Assembly: GCA_000961805.1 (NCBI GenBank)
Contig: LADV01000119.1
Coordinates: forward strand, 1 to 24,699
Length of the DNA stretch: 24,699 nucleotides
From: Peptococcaceae bacterium BRH_c23
Lineage (GTDB): Bacteria > Bacillota_B > Desulfitobacteriia > Desulfitobacteriales > Desulfitobacteriaceae
Reading direction: 5' to 3'
The notes beneath the pieces were generated by a model. That model saw nothing but the letters and a program-made list of their open reading frames with translations, was not told the origin of the DNA and did no database searches. Shown here piece after piece: positions 15,602 to 23,285 of this stretch; positions within the stretch are counted from its first letter, which is position 1; every line of letters begins with the position of its first letter. Position numbers and translations under genes: made by a program.

Positions 15602-15635
15602 AAAAAGAAAAAACCAGATAACTGCTGCCTGGTTT
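15602..15635 (-). terminator. Rho-independent terminator of the two-component operon
   Basis: On the minus strand AAACCAG/CTGGTTT forms a 7-bp stem followed by TTTTTTCTTTTTG. It lies 45 nt after the kinase stop at 15680. Confidence 0.82.
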
Positions 15636-15679
15636 GATTTTATTATGAGCTAATTAGCTTTTCAGTTTACATCAATTTT

Positions 15680-17074
15680 TTAGAATCTTACGCTAAAAGT
15701 AGAACCTTTGCCTAGGACGCTTTCTACCTCTACTTGGCCGCCATTTTTTTCAGTTAACTGTTTAACAATGGCTAATCCTAGACCTGTACCACCCGTTTCA
15801 CGGCTTCGATCCTTATCTACTCGGTAAAACCTGTCCCAAATATGGGGCAGATCTCTTTCAGGAATTCCGAGCCCAGAGTCACTTATTGATATGCTAATCA
15901 TTTCCGCACACTCTTTTAACAATATCGATACATTTCCGCCTTGTGGTGAATACTTAATAGCATTATCCACTAAGTTTACTATGATTTGCTTGAAGGAATT
16001 TCTATCGATTTTTAAGAAAATAGATTTTTCTTCAGATATGACTTCAATACTGATAGAATTTTCTCCAACCCTCGCATTGAAGCTTGTTAACACATTTTCA
16101 ATAAACTCTTTTAGCTCGATATTCTCAGGGTACAGAGGAATCTCCTCTTCTGATCTGGACAAAATTAGAAGGTTATTAACCAACTGAGCTAACCGATCGG
16201 TTTCATCATTAATAATCGTTAGAAATCTTTGCTGGGCCTCGGGGGTTTTGCCCTTGTTATCAATTAATGCTTCAACAAATCCTTTGATCGAGGTTAAGGG
16301 GCTTCTTAATTCGTGAGATACATTGGCAACAAATTCTTTCATTCTTTCCTCATTGGCTTCAACCTTACTCGACATATCGTTAAAAGTTTTTCCTAGCTGG
16401 TTTATTTCTTCAATTCTCGTATCCGTCGGAACAGTGACCTGCTTTTGACCTTTTGCTATTGATTTTGAAGCTTCGGTAATGGTCAATATAGGCCTAGAAA
16501 GACGCCTCGATAGTATTACCCCTATTAGAAAAGCAATGGCTAACGAAATAATCCCCGCTGTCAAGACCATTTGAGAAAGGCTGGCTAAAGCTTTATTAAT
16601 TCCTTGAATTGGAGAGTAAAGAATTATGGCCCCGATTACCCTTTCCTCTTGTAAAATAGGGATTATTACCCGAATAACTGGTTCCTGAAAATATTGAGAT
16701 TGCCCTTTACGTACAGATATACTGCCTGATTGCAGGTTGCTAAGTTCTGAAGCCTCTAAATAATTCCCTTCGCAGTAGTCATGATTTGCGGCGGCAGCTA
16801 TAACCGCTCCTTTTTTATCGACTACCCAGACCTCAGTCCCCAAGTTCAAGTCCAAACGGTTAACCAGATTGACAAAATCATGGGGGTCCACTTTTTCAAC
16901 GAGAAAGGGCTTAACCACCTGGGCAATATCCTGCCCTTTAATAGTTAGCTCCCTTTCTTTCTGCTCAAAAAGGTAGTTATTAAACATAAACGATAAGCTT
17001 ACCCCTATGACAACCAAACTTATTACGACGATAAGGATATAGGAGCCAATCAGCCTCGTAAAAATGGTTTTCAT
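15680..17074 (-). CDS. Sensor histidine kinase (PhoR/ResE-type)
   Basis: 464 aa. Seen: membrane helix 1 (residues 8-31), an extracytoplasmic sensor of about 135 residues with a single-Cache/PAS-like feel (EVWVVDKKGAVIAAA), helix 2 (about 168-188), HAMP (to about 240), HisKA with phospho-acceptor His254 in FVANVSHELRSPLTS, and HATPase with N box LVDNAIKYSP, G1 DSGLGIP and G2 GGTGLGLAIVKQL. Known: this architecture phosphorylates an OmpR-family partner. Its ATG overlaps the regulator's stop (ATGA), so they are translated together. The signal is unknown. Members of this class control phosphate, redox and envelope responses; ResE or PhoR cannot be distinguished by eye. Confidence 0.95.
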   Translation of the reverse strand: MKTIFTRLIGSYILIVVISLVVIGVSLSFMFNNYLFEQKERELTIKGQDIAQVVKPFLVEKVDPHDFVNLVNRLDLNLGTEVWVVDKKGAVIAAAANHDYCEGNYLEASELSNLQSGSISVRKGQSQYFQEPVIRVIIPILQEERVIGAIILYSPIQGINKALASLSQMVLTAGIISLAIAFLIGVILSRRLSRPILTITEASKSIAKGQKQVTVPTDTRIEEINQLGKTFNDMSSKVEANEERMKEFVANVSHELRSPLTSIKGFVEALIDNKGKTPEAQQRFLTIINDETDRLAQLVNNLLILSRSEEEIPLYPENIELKEFIENVLTSFNARVGENSISIEVISEEKSIFLKIDRNSFKQIIVNLVDNAIKYSPQGGNVSILLKECAEMISISISDSGLGIPERDLPHIWDRFYRVDKDRSRETGGTGLGLAIVKQLTEKNGGQVEVESVLGKGSTFSVRF

Positions 17075-17808
17075 TGATTTGGCACCTCAAAGCTATACCC
17101 AATTCCCCTCACTGTATGAATGAAAATGTGGTTTTTTTCTTCATTATTGATTTTTTTCCTCAGCCGTTTTACGGCTGAATCTACTGCCCTAGTATCGCCT
17201 ACATAGTCAAAACCCCATACTTTATTCACTAATTGTTCCCTAGTAAAGACTTGCCCCCTATTTCGGGTTAAAAAAGCCAATAAATCAAATTCTTTAGCGG
17301 TTAAGTCAACCTCCAGCCCGTTTAAGAGAACCTGATACTTTTTAAAATTAATTTGAAGCCCTGGTAAGTTAAGAAAATCATCGGAAATACTATTCCCTGT
17401 ATCGGTGGACTCCGCAAATCCTTTTTTTGCTTCCTTACCTATTAAGCTTCTTCTAATTTGCGCTTTAACCCTAGCCAAGAGTTCTCTGGGACTAAAGGGC
17501 TTCGTTATATAATCTTCCGCTCCTAATTCAAGGCCAAGAATTTTATCAATTTCTTCCCCTTTTGCAGAAACCATGATAATAGGCACTTGACAGAAGGTTC
17601 TTATCTGCTTGCAAACTTCCCAACCATTTAGTACTGGCAGCATTATATCTAACAACACTAAAGAGGGTTTATCCGTTTGGACTTTCTCTATTACCTGAAG
17701 ACCATTTTCAGCATGAATAACGATGAATTCTTCTTCCAAATAAACCTGTATTAATTCCCTAATTAAAGGGTCATCATCCACTACGAGGATCTTTAACCTG
17801 TCTTCCAC
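17071..17808 (-). CDS. OmpR-family response regulator
   Basis: 245 aa from GTG 17808, chosen because GAAGGGGG lies 7 nt upstream; a TTG at 17826 would include the ribosome site. Seen: receiver domain with the acidic pair DDD (11-13), phospho-acceptor Asp54 in LLDIMLP, Ser in MVSAK and Lys in ITKPFSPRE, then a winged-helix output domain with VDLTAKEFDLLAFLTRNRGQV and DYVGDTRAVDSAVKRLRKKI. Known: OmpR/PhoB proteins bind as dimers to tandem repeats spaced 11 bp. Such repeats occur at four places in this window, making it a candidate regulator of them. First gene of the operon with its kinase. Confidence 0.95.
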   Translation of the reverse strand: MEDRLKILVVDDDPLIRELIQVYLEEEFIVIHAENGLQVIEKVQTDKPSLVLLDIMLPVLNGWEVCKQIRTFCQVPIIMVSAKGEEIDKILGLELGAEDYITKPFSPRELLARVKAQIRRSLIGKEAKKGFAESTDTGNSISDDFLNLPGLQINFKKYQVLLNGLEVDLTAKEFDLLAFLTRNRGQVFTREQLVNKVWGFDYVGDTRAVDSAVKRLRKKINNEEKNHIFIHTVRGIGYSFEVPNQ

Positions 17809-17935
17809 ATTAAAACCCCCTTCCAATAATACTACTCAAGGTGGACTCGACGGCCAATTGCTTGTAAGTGACCATAAAGTTATTTCTTTCTTCACTGATA
17901 CGATTCAGACCATATCCTCTTGCATATTTTCGTTA

Positions 17936-18262
17936 CTATTGCCTTGGTGCCCAGAGCATTACAGAGACACCAATCATACAGATTAAAGCTCCAATCCAAT
18001 CGTAAACATCAGGTGTTTTATGATCTATTCCCCAACCCCAAAGCACTGAAAGAATAACAAATACACCACCGTAGGCAGCATACACTCTTCCAAAACTAGG
18101 AAACGTTTGAAAGGTAGGAATTATCCCGTATAGCATAAGAATAAGTCCACCGATAATTCCGTACCATACTGGCTTGGCCTCACGTAACCAAAGCCAAACT
18201 AAATATCCCCCACCGATTTCTGCTAACCCAGCTAGAAGAAAAAGAATTATTGTACTAAACAT
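17936..18262 (-). CDS. YnfA/UPF0060-family small membrane protein
   Basis: 108 aa from ATG 18262 (AAAGGG 8 nt upstream); this matches the usual family length, whereas an upstream TTG/ATG at 18286 adds an unlikely extension. Seen: four membrane helices and the family phrases [39 protein letters not shown] and [16 protein letters not shown]. Known: UPF0060/YnfA belongs to the SMR-like fold and has been suggested as a small multidrug or cation efflux protein, but the substrate is not settled. It lies 109 nt upstream of the two-component gene set on the same strand. Confidence 0.93.
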   Translation of the reverse strand: MFSTIILFLLAGLAEIGGGYLVWLWLREAKPVWYGIIGGLILMLYGIIPTFQTFPSFGRVYAAYGGVFVILSVLWGWGIDHKTPDVYDWIGALICMIGVSVMLWAPRQ

Positions 18263-18477
18263 AAATTCAACCCTTTGTAATAGCATATTTTATGTATTTC
18301 TATTATAAGTTATCAGCTCAACTATTACCAAAACAATTACTCTCGCTTATTTTTTACTCCACCCGTAAATTCAGCTTGCGATCGGCCCAATTTAATAACA
18401 AACACTTGCCTAAAGAGTTTGTTAACCCTACTAATACGTAAGAAATCAGAAAAATAATCTTTAAACACATAACATAA

Positions 18478-18510
18478 AACACGGAAAACCCTAAATGGGT
18501 TCTCCGTGTT
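18478..18510 (-). terminator. Rho-independent terminator after the DUF2680 gene
   Basis: On the minus strand AACACGGA-G-AACCC pairs with GGGTT-T-TCCGTGTT (one G-U pair), loop ATTTAG-like, followed by TTATGTT. It lies 34 nt after the stop at 18545. Confidence 0.75.
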
Positions 18511-18544
18511 CGCTCTCTATATGGATCTTTCTAAAGCGAAGTTC

Positions 18545-18898
18545 TTACCACATTCCTCCATAGTAACTAGCTCCGCCCCAACCACATCCATAACCGTAAC
18601 CGTTGCCATAACCTGGAGCATACCCTGGATTTGGCGCAATCTGACCCTGTTGTTGGCTAAACTGTTGACGATATTGGGCAGTAGCGTCGATGTTGGCTTT
18701 TGTGGCATCTGCCTGAGCCTTTGAGATCTCTCCTGCTTCTGCATATTTATCCACGATCTGCTTCTGAGTCTCTGTTATTTGTTTGTTGAGTGCATCGATT
18801 TCCGCTTTTTGTTGATCCGAAATAGCTGCGTATGTAGGAACAGCAACCAAAGCGAGAATAAATACCGAAGCAAAAATAATTGATAACCTTCTTTTCAT
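18545..18898 (-). CDS. Secreted DUF2680/YckD-like protein
   Basis: 117 aa from ATG 18898 (AGGAGG 9 nt upstream). Seen: signal peptide ending PTYAA, the helical DUF2680 pattern SDQQKAEIDALNKQITETQKQIVDKYAEAGEIS and a short Gly/Tyr-rich tail (PGYAPGYGNGYGYGCGWG) ending in GGMW. Known: YckD-like DUF2680 proteins are small exported proteins of Firmicutes of unknown function; their helical part is thought to hug the membrane or wall. Its upstream region has two TTAACA/GTAACA repeats 11 bp apart, so a PhoB-type regulator may control it. The GYG tail could bind the wall or metals; this is speculation. Confidence 0.88.
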   Translation of the reverse strand: MKRRLSIIFASVFILALVAVPTYAAISDQQKAEIDALNKQITETQKQIVDKYAEAGEISKAQADATKANIDATAQYRQQFSQQQGQIAPNPGYAPGYGNGYGYGCGWGGASYYGGMW

Positions 18899-18967
18899 TT
18901 CATTGCACCTCCTTTCCATTGTCTTTACTAGTATAAACAAGTTTCTTTACAGGAAAATCACGGTAGA

Positions 18968-18984
18968 TTAACATTTTTGTAACA
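18968..18984. promoter_or_regulatory. Two hexamers TTAACA/GTAACA at 11-bp spacing
   Basis: TTAACA at 18968 and GTAACA at 18979 match the Pho-box half-site TT(A/C/T)ACA of Gram-positive PhoP. They lie 70-86 nt upstream of the DUF2680 start. The -10-like TATACT (minus strand, near 18930) has no -35 consensus, which fits activation. Confidence 0.5.
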
Positions 18985-19016
18985 TTATAAGTTCATAAAA
19001 CAAATTCAAATATAAG

Positions 19017-19045
19017 GTAAAAAAACTGGGCATTGCGCCCAGTTT
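19017..19045 (-). terminator. Rho-independent terminator after the first Asn/His-rich protein
   Basis: AAACTGGGC/GCCCAGTTT, a perfect 9-bp stem with a 5-nt loop, followed on the minus strand by a run of T. It begins 20 nt after the stop of the gene at 19065. Confidence 0.92.
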
Positions 19046-19064
19046 AACTTATCAGCAAGTTTTA

Positions 19065-19565
19065 TCATTCATGACCAGATTGGCTACCTGACATATGATT
19101 CTCAGACATATTAGTATTATGGTTCTCGTTGTGATTAGTGTTATAACCATTTCCGTTCATACTATTATGCAATTGTTGGTGTTGTTGGGGATTCATATTA
19201 GAATGTCCATCATTGTAATAATATTGATTGGGTTGCCCTGTGGTGACGGGTGCAGAGGTAACGGTTTTTGCAGGAACGGTTACAGGGGTACTTGCTGGGG
19301 TAGCAACCGGAGCAGCAACTGGAGTAACAGCCGGAGCAGCGGCCGGAGCAACAGCTGGAGTAGCAGCCGGAGCAACAGTCGGTGCAACAGCCGGTGCAAC
19401 ACCGGAATTCGTGTTCATGACCATTGGATTAGGATCGTTTTTAATCCATTCGGCTATCTTTTGCTGATAATCCGTGGAGGTGGCAGCACCGGCTACACCG
19501 ACTGCTCCAACTATTAAACCAAGTGATAAGGCACTTACCATGAATGTGTTTTTAATGCTTCTCAT
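19065..19565 (-). CDS. Secreted Pro/Ala-repeat protein with Asn/His-rich tail (paralogue 1)
   Basis: 166 aa from ATG 19565 (GGAAGG 9 nt upstream); an ATG at 19574 lies right at the ribosome site. No named family. Seen: signal peptide (ending AGAA), a short ordered part (YQQKIAEWIKNDPNPMV), a VAP/APA/TP repeat of about 75 residues, then QYYYNDGHSNMNPQQHQQ and an Asn/His-rich tail ending NMSENHMSGSQSGHE, almost identical to the end of the protein at 23286-23795. The repeat resembles wall-spanning linkers; the His-rich tail could bind divalent metals. It shares leader sequence and a SigI-like promoter with its paralogue. It lies divergently from the CmtR/CadA genes. Confidence 0.85.
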   Translation of the reverse strand: MRSIKNTFMVSALSLGLIVGAVGVAGAATSTDYQQKIAEWIKNDPNPMVMNTNSGVAPAVAPTVAPAATPAVAPAAAPAVTPVAAPVATPASTPVTVPAKTVTSAPVTTGQPNQYYYNDGHSNMNPQQHQQLHNSMNGNGYNTNHNENHNTNMSENHMSGSQSGHE

Positions 19566-19623
19566 GAAAATCATCCTTCCATTATAAATCTTTGATTACA
19601 ACAATGTGTTGTTCATCCAGTTA

Positions 19624-19654
19624 TTCGTTAAGGCAGACTATTTTTTGAGGGTAG
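19624..19654 (-). promoter_or_regulatory. SigI-like promoter of paralogue 1
   Basis: Minus strand: CTACCCTC followed by AAAAAA (19654-19641), then ACGAATAAC (CGAA at 19627-19624). A of ACCC to C of CGAA is 25 nt, the same as before paralogue 2 and sigI. It lies 59 nt before the start codon. As I recall, B. subtilis SigI promoters have ACCCCC and CGAA elements. Confidence 0.72.
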
Positions 19655-19698
19655 GTTAAAAAACTTTTTAAATTTTAGATATAGTATAGAGTTGTTAT

Positions 19699-19737
19699 TT
19701 TACGCCCACGTCACAGATTCTTAACATTTTTGTTAAA
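19699..19737. promoter_or_regulatory. Four hexamers at 11-bp spacing (Pho-box-like array)
   Basis: TTTACG (19699), GTCACA (19710), TTAACA (19721) and GTTAAA (19732) follow one another at exactly 11 bp. The array lies between the SigI-like promoter of paralogue 1 and the divergent promoter of the CmtR-like gene. Confidence 0.5.
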
Positions 19738-19772
19738 TAGTCACCTTTTTTATACATAGAAACCAAAAAAAC

Positions 19773-19801
19773 TTGACAATCATATTATTAACGACTAATA
19801 T
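19773..19801 (+). promoter_or_regulatory. SigA promoter of the Cd/Pb resistance operon
   Basis: TTGACA (19773-19778), 17-bp spacer, TAATAT (19796-19801). Strong promoter; start point near 19808, inside the palindrome at 19795-19818, so a bound repressor would block it. Confidence 0.85.
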
Positions 19802-19818
19802 AACGATATAAATATTAG
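19795..19818 (+). promoter_or_regulatory. Probable ArsR/CmtR-type operator palindrome
   Basis: CTAATAT and ATATTAG are perfect inverted halves 10 nt apart, covering the -10 box and start point. A third half, ACTAATAT, follows at 19824-19831. This is the expected position and AT-rich form for autorepression by the protein encoded at 19846. Confidence 0.75.
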
Positions 19819-19845
19819 CGCCCACTAATATATCAGGAGGGGGTA

Positions 19846-20223
19846 ATGGATATGGATTATATGGATATCAAGGTTAAATTTGTTAAAGGATTTGCAGATC
19901 GAACACGTCTTCAAATATTGGAGTCAATAAAACACCAAGAAAAAACGGTATTGCAAATTGTCGATGAAATTAACGGAAACCAATCGAATGTTTCACAACA
20001 TTTAGCCTGTTTAAAAGGGTGCGGCATCGTGACATCACGTCAAGAGGGTAAATTCATTTACTATTCGCTGCGTGATGAACAGGTCAGAAGCCTGCTTAAT
20101 ATGTTCGATGCTGTCTTAGGCGATGTGGAACAGCAAGTCGCCGCCTGTGACAAAAATGAAAAATGTCTTTGTGGAAAGGGTGAAATTAAATGTTTAACCA
20201 ACCGAAAAAAGATATCTCTTTAG
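19846..20223 (+). CDS. cmtR: CmtR-like ArsR-family Cd(II)/Pb(II) sensor repressor
   Basis: 125 aa, ATG 19846 with AGGAGG 5 nt upstream. Seen: winged HTH with FADRTRLQILESIKHQEKTV, recognition-helix region NGNQSNVSQHLACLKGCGIV and wing QEGKFIYYSLRDE. Cys55 and Cys59 in the recognition helix (CLKGC) and Cys101 near the C-terminus match the spacing of Cys57/Cys61/Cys102 of CmtR of Mycobacterium tuberculosis, which bind Cd(II) or Pb(II). Four further Cys/acidic residues follow (KCLCGKGEIKC). The CadC metal motif (ELCVCDL) is absent. It overlaps the P-type ATPase gene by 34 nt. Metal binding should release the operator at 19795-19818 and switch on export. Confidence 0.9.
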   Translation: MDMDYMDIKVKFVKGFADRTRLQILESIKHQEKTVLQIVDEINGNQSNVSQHLACLKGCGIVTSRQEGKFIYYSLRDEQVRSLLNMFDAVLGDVEQQVAACDKNEKCLCGKGEIKCLTNRKKISL

Positions 20224-22829
20224 AAGCTAATAACTGTTCTTGTTGCGAACAAGATACTAAGAATATGTTTCCGATACTATTGGAAACGACTGCCCCTAAG
20301 ACTTCAAACTGCAGTTGCTGCGAACCAATTGAAGAATCTGACAGCCACGATAAAAAGGCTGAACTTATACAATTTCCAGTCTCCACTGTGAAGAAACAAG
20401 CAAGTACTCCACTTACCATGATTGAATCGCCTAACAGCGGTTGTTGTAGTGATGATTCATGCGGTGTCGAGGACAGAGAACTTGATAACAATGAGGTGCT
20501 TTCTGGGCACATTTTAGAGTTTCAAGCTGAAGGTATGGACTGTCCGGTCTGTGCCCAGACTATTGAGAAAAGTTTAATTAAGATTTCTGGTGTAAATCAT
20601 GCTAAGGTCAACTATAGTACTTCAAAAATGCAAGTTGCGGTGGATAATGGGGCACTCCTGGAAAGTATCCAAAAACACGTTCAGAAACTCGGATTCAAGG
20701 TCACACCGATTACACAAACTAAGAAAAAGGGTCAAACATTCAATATCGAAGGAATGGATTGCGGAGTTTGTGCCAAAACCCTGGAAAAACATCTCAGAAC
20801 CTTACCGTCGGTAAGAGAAGTAAGTGTTAATTTTTCAACTGGTAAGATGCACATTGTCCATGATATGACTATAGAAGAAGTCATTAAAGCAGTGTCTAAA
20901 TCAGGATATAAGGCTAGCCTGGTATCGAGAAGTAAAGAAAAAACGATTATTCCGGTTCCAGCTACAAAGAAATTCAGCTTATCTTCAAACGCAATTTCAG
21001 GTATTCTCTTAGTTTTGGGATATCTTGGTGCCTTAACCCACGTTCCACAGTTAATTTCTATACTGCTCTATGCAGCATCGATAGTAATAGGCGGCTATAA
21101 ACCTGCCAGAAGTGCCTATTACGCTGTTAAAAGTAAATCATTAGACATGAACGTACTCATGACAACCGCTGCTTTTGGTGCGGCAATTATTGGGCAATGG
21201 TTGGAGGCGGCAACGGTAGTTTGGCTCTTTTCGCTGGGCACTACCCTGCAAACAAAAACGCTTGCTAAAACAAGAGACTCGATTCGTAATTTAATGAGCT
21301 TAACGCCACCTGAAGCCTGGTTAAAAATAGACCAAGATTTAGTCCGTACTTCAGTTGACGATATCTCTATAGGCGATACGATAGTTATTAAGCCTGGTGA
21401 AAAAATCCCCCTAGATGGGGAAATTGTCTCTGGAACCTCAAGTATTAATCAGGCTACGATTACTGGTGAGTCCGTTCCTGTAGATAAAAGTGAAGGTGAC
21501 ACAGTGTATGCCGGAACAATCAACGAGAACGGTTCTCTTGAAGTAAAGGTTACTAAATTGATTGAAGATACGACAATCGCCAAAATCATTCACTTGGTTG
21601 AAGAGGCACAAGGGAAAAAGGCTGAAACACAAGCCATAGTTGACCGTTTTGCCAAGATTTACACGCCTATTGTATTTGTTTTGGCAATGCTGACAATTGT
21701 CGTTCCACCTTTGTTAGGATTAGGGACATGGAGTGATTGGTTTTATAGAGGCTTAGAGTTACTTGTTATCGCTTGCCCTTGTGCCTTGGTTATTTCTACT
21801 CCTGTGGCAATTGTATCGGCAATCGGCAATGCAGCAAAAAATGGAGTCTTGATTAAAGGGGGAACTTTCTTAGAGGTTGCCGGCACTATCAAGGCGATTG
21901 CTTTTGACAAAACAGGGACTCTCACCGCCGGCAAACCAAAAGTCTCCAAAATCATTACGTTTAAAGGTTCTGAGCAAGAGATTATAAGTGTTGCCAGAAC
22001 CATTGAGGAACACTCTCAACACCCGATTGCGTTAGCTATTATGGACTATGCCAAAGCTAATAACATTTCTAGCCAAAAGGCAGACTCCTTCAAGGCAATC
22101 GTAGGTAAAGGAGCACAAGCTTCCATAGAGGGAACAGAATATTTTGTGGGTAAACCGCGTTTATTCCGCGAACTGGGACTATCCATTGAGCGTGAAGTAC
22201 AAGACTGTATTGAGACTTCCCAAAATGAAGGAAATACCATCGTCATGGTCGGAACTAAAACTAAACTTTTAGGGATAATTCTAGTAGCAGATTATGTTCG
22301 CGAAGTAACAGTTACAGCTCTGAAAAAACTTAAAGACGTTGGCATTGAGCAGATTGTTATGCTAACCGGAGATAATGAAGGAACCGCACGAAAAGTGGCC
22401 TCAGAAACAGGTATTGATAGATATTTCTCCGAATTGCTGCCTGAAGATAAGTTAAATACTGTTAAAAAGCTACAGCAAGAATATAATGTCGTGGCAATGG
22501 TTGGCGATGGCATCAACGATGCCCCTGCCTTGGCTACCGCTAATTTAGGAATTGCCATGGGAGGAGCAGGAACGGACACAGCCATGGAAACTGCAGATAT
22601 TGTTCTCATGGCAGATAATTTGGAAAAGCTTCCTCACACCATCAAGCTAAGTCGACAGGCTCTAAGAATTATTAAACAAAATATTTGGTTCTCCATTATT
22701 GTAAAGGCTGTCGCTTTAATGCTCATCTTCCCAGGCTGGCTTAGTTTATGGATGGCTGTATTGAGCGATACTGGAGCAGCTTTGATTGTTATATTTAATA
22801 GTATGCGACTGATGCGTATGAAAGAGTAG
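20190..22829 (+). CDS. cadA: Cd/Zn/Pb-exporting P1B-type ATPase (CadA/ZntA) with Cys-rich N-terminus
   Basis: 879 aa, ATG 20190 with AAAGGGTG 7 nt upstream. Seen in order: N-terminal Cys patches NCSCCE (15-20) and NCSCCE (40-45), GCCSDDSCG (84-92), two HMA domains with GMDCPVCAQT (Cys118/121) and GMDCGVCAKT (Cys191/194), membrane helices, TGES, CPC (529-531), phosphorylated Asp573 in FDKTGTLT, the HPIA motif, TGDN and GDGINDAPA (772-780), and a last helix LSDTGAALIVIFNSMRL. The SDTGA motif and CPC mark group P1B-2 (Zn, Cd, Pb). It pumps these ions out of the cytoplasm with ATP. Longer than usual (about 700 aa) because of the extra Cys region and second HMA domain. Translationally coupled to the CmtR-like gene. 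Confidence 0.96.
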   Translation: MFNQPKKDISLEANNCSCCEQDTKNMFPILLETTAPKTSNCSCCEPIEESDSHDKKAELIQFPVSTVKKQASTPLTMIESPNSGCCSDDSCGVEDRELDNNEVLSGHILEFQAEGMDCPVCAQTIEKSLIKISGVNHAKVNYSTSKMQVAVDNGALLESIQKHVQKLGFKVTPITQTKKKGQTFNIEGMDCGVCAKTLEKHLRTLPSVREVSVNFSTGKMHIVHDMTIEEVIKAVSKSGYKASLVSRSKEKTIIPVPATKKFSLSSNAISGILLVLGYLGALTHVPQLISILLYAASIVIGGYKPARSAYYAVKSKSLDMNVLMTTAAFGAAIIGQWLEAATVVWLFSLGTTLQTKTLAKTRDSIRNLMSLTPPEAWLKIDQDLVRTSVDDISIGDTIVIKPGEKIPLDGEIVSGTSSINQATITGESVPVDKSEGDTVYAGTINENGSLEVKVTKLIEDTTIAKIIHLVEEAQGKKAETQAIVDRFAKIYTPIVFVLAMLTIVVPPLLGLGTWSDWFYRGLELLVIACPCALVISTPVAIVSAIGNAAKNGVLIKGGTFLEVAGTIKAIAFDKTGTLTAGKPKVSKIITFKGSEQEIISVARTIEEHSQHPIALAIMDYAKANNISSQKADSFKAIVGKGAQASIEGTEYFVGKPRLFRELGLSIEREVQDCIETSQNEGNTIVMVGTKTKLLGIILVADYVREVTVTALKKLKDVGIEQIVMLTGDNEGTARKVASETGIDRYFSELLPEDKLNTVKKLQQEYNVVAMVGDGINDAPALATANLGIAMGGAGTDTAMETADIVLMADNLEKLPHTIKLSRQALRIIKQNIWFSIIVKAVALMLIFPGWLSLWMAVLSDTGAALIVIFNSMRLMRMKE

Positions 22830-23201
22830 ACTTATTCAACATTCGCCGGTACCTCTTTATCGATAACCTTTTTGGGGATCATAACCGGCGAGTAACTCGA
22901 CCATTCTGTAACGACGTAGTAATACTCAAGTCTGCAGGCGTCTCGATCAGACGTGTTGCTTACCAATTTACCAACACCACCAATCCCTATATGCATTATT
23001 CCAGCCATCGTTATGAGGACGATTATACCAATAGTATTTAGGCTGATAGTTTGGATTCATCGGACTGTACCACAATCCACTCGCATCAATGTTAGTCCTA
23101 GTGGAAAATATCTTATGAATGAATTATTAGATACTAAAGCTACAGTCCAATTGGCCGCAAAGTTCGGATGAGCACACAGAGAGGGATTGGTAGGGATTCG
23201 T
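22830..23201. other. Intergenic stretch with long-range inverted repeat, no firm gene
   Basis: TCGCCGGT (22843-22850) and ACCGGCGA (22884-22891) can pair across a 33-nt loop just after the cadA stop and could help end its transcript; no U-run follows. An open frame ending at 23171 has no ribosome site and no recognisable family, and its C-terminus (SGKYLMNELLDTKATVQLAAKFG split) may be an old gene remnant. I see nothing else. Confidence 0.35.
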
Positions 23202-23202
23202 G

Positions 23203-23255
23203 ATAAAAAACCAAACGAGAAGACGGGCGAAATGCATAGTCTTCTCGTTTGGTTT
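23203..23255 (-). terminator. Rho-independent terminator after paralogue 2
   Basis: A perfect 17-bp stem (23208-23224 with 23239-23255, minus strand beginning AAACCAAACGAGAAG) with a 14-nt loop and then TTTTTTATC on the minus strand, 30 nt after the gene at 23286. Confidence 0.9.
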
Positions 23256-23285
23256 ATGCGTTTTGAGATTAATCAGTAGATTTTA

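Noticed and set aside
18397..18425. Hairpin TAACAAAC/GTTTGTTA
   Set aside because: AT-rich, 13-nt loop, no gene end or U-run nearby; probably chance.
19095..19517. Plus-strand open frames opposite the secreted paralogues, also at 23292-23835
   Set aside because: Shadow frames of repetitive coding DNA; no start signals, and the minus strand has signal peptide, promoter and terminator.
20186..20512. Minus-strand open frame opposite the cadA N-terminus
   Set aside because: Its sequence is an antisense reading of Cys-rich coding DNA and has no ribosome site.
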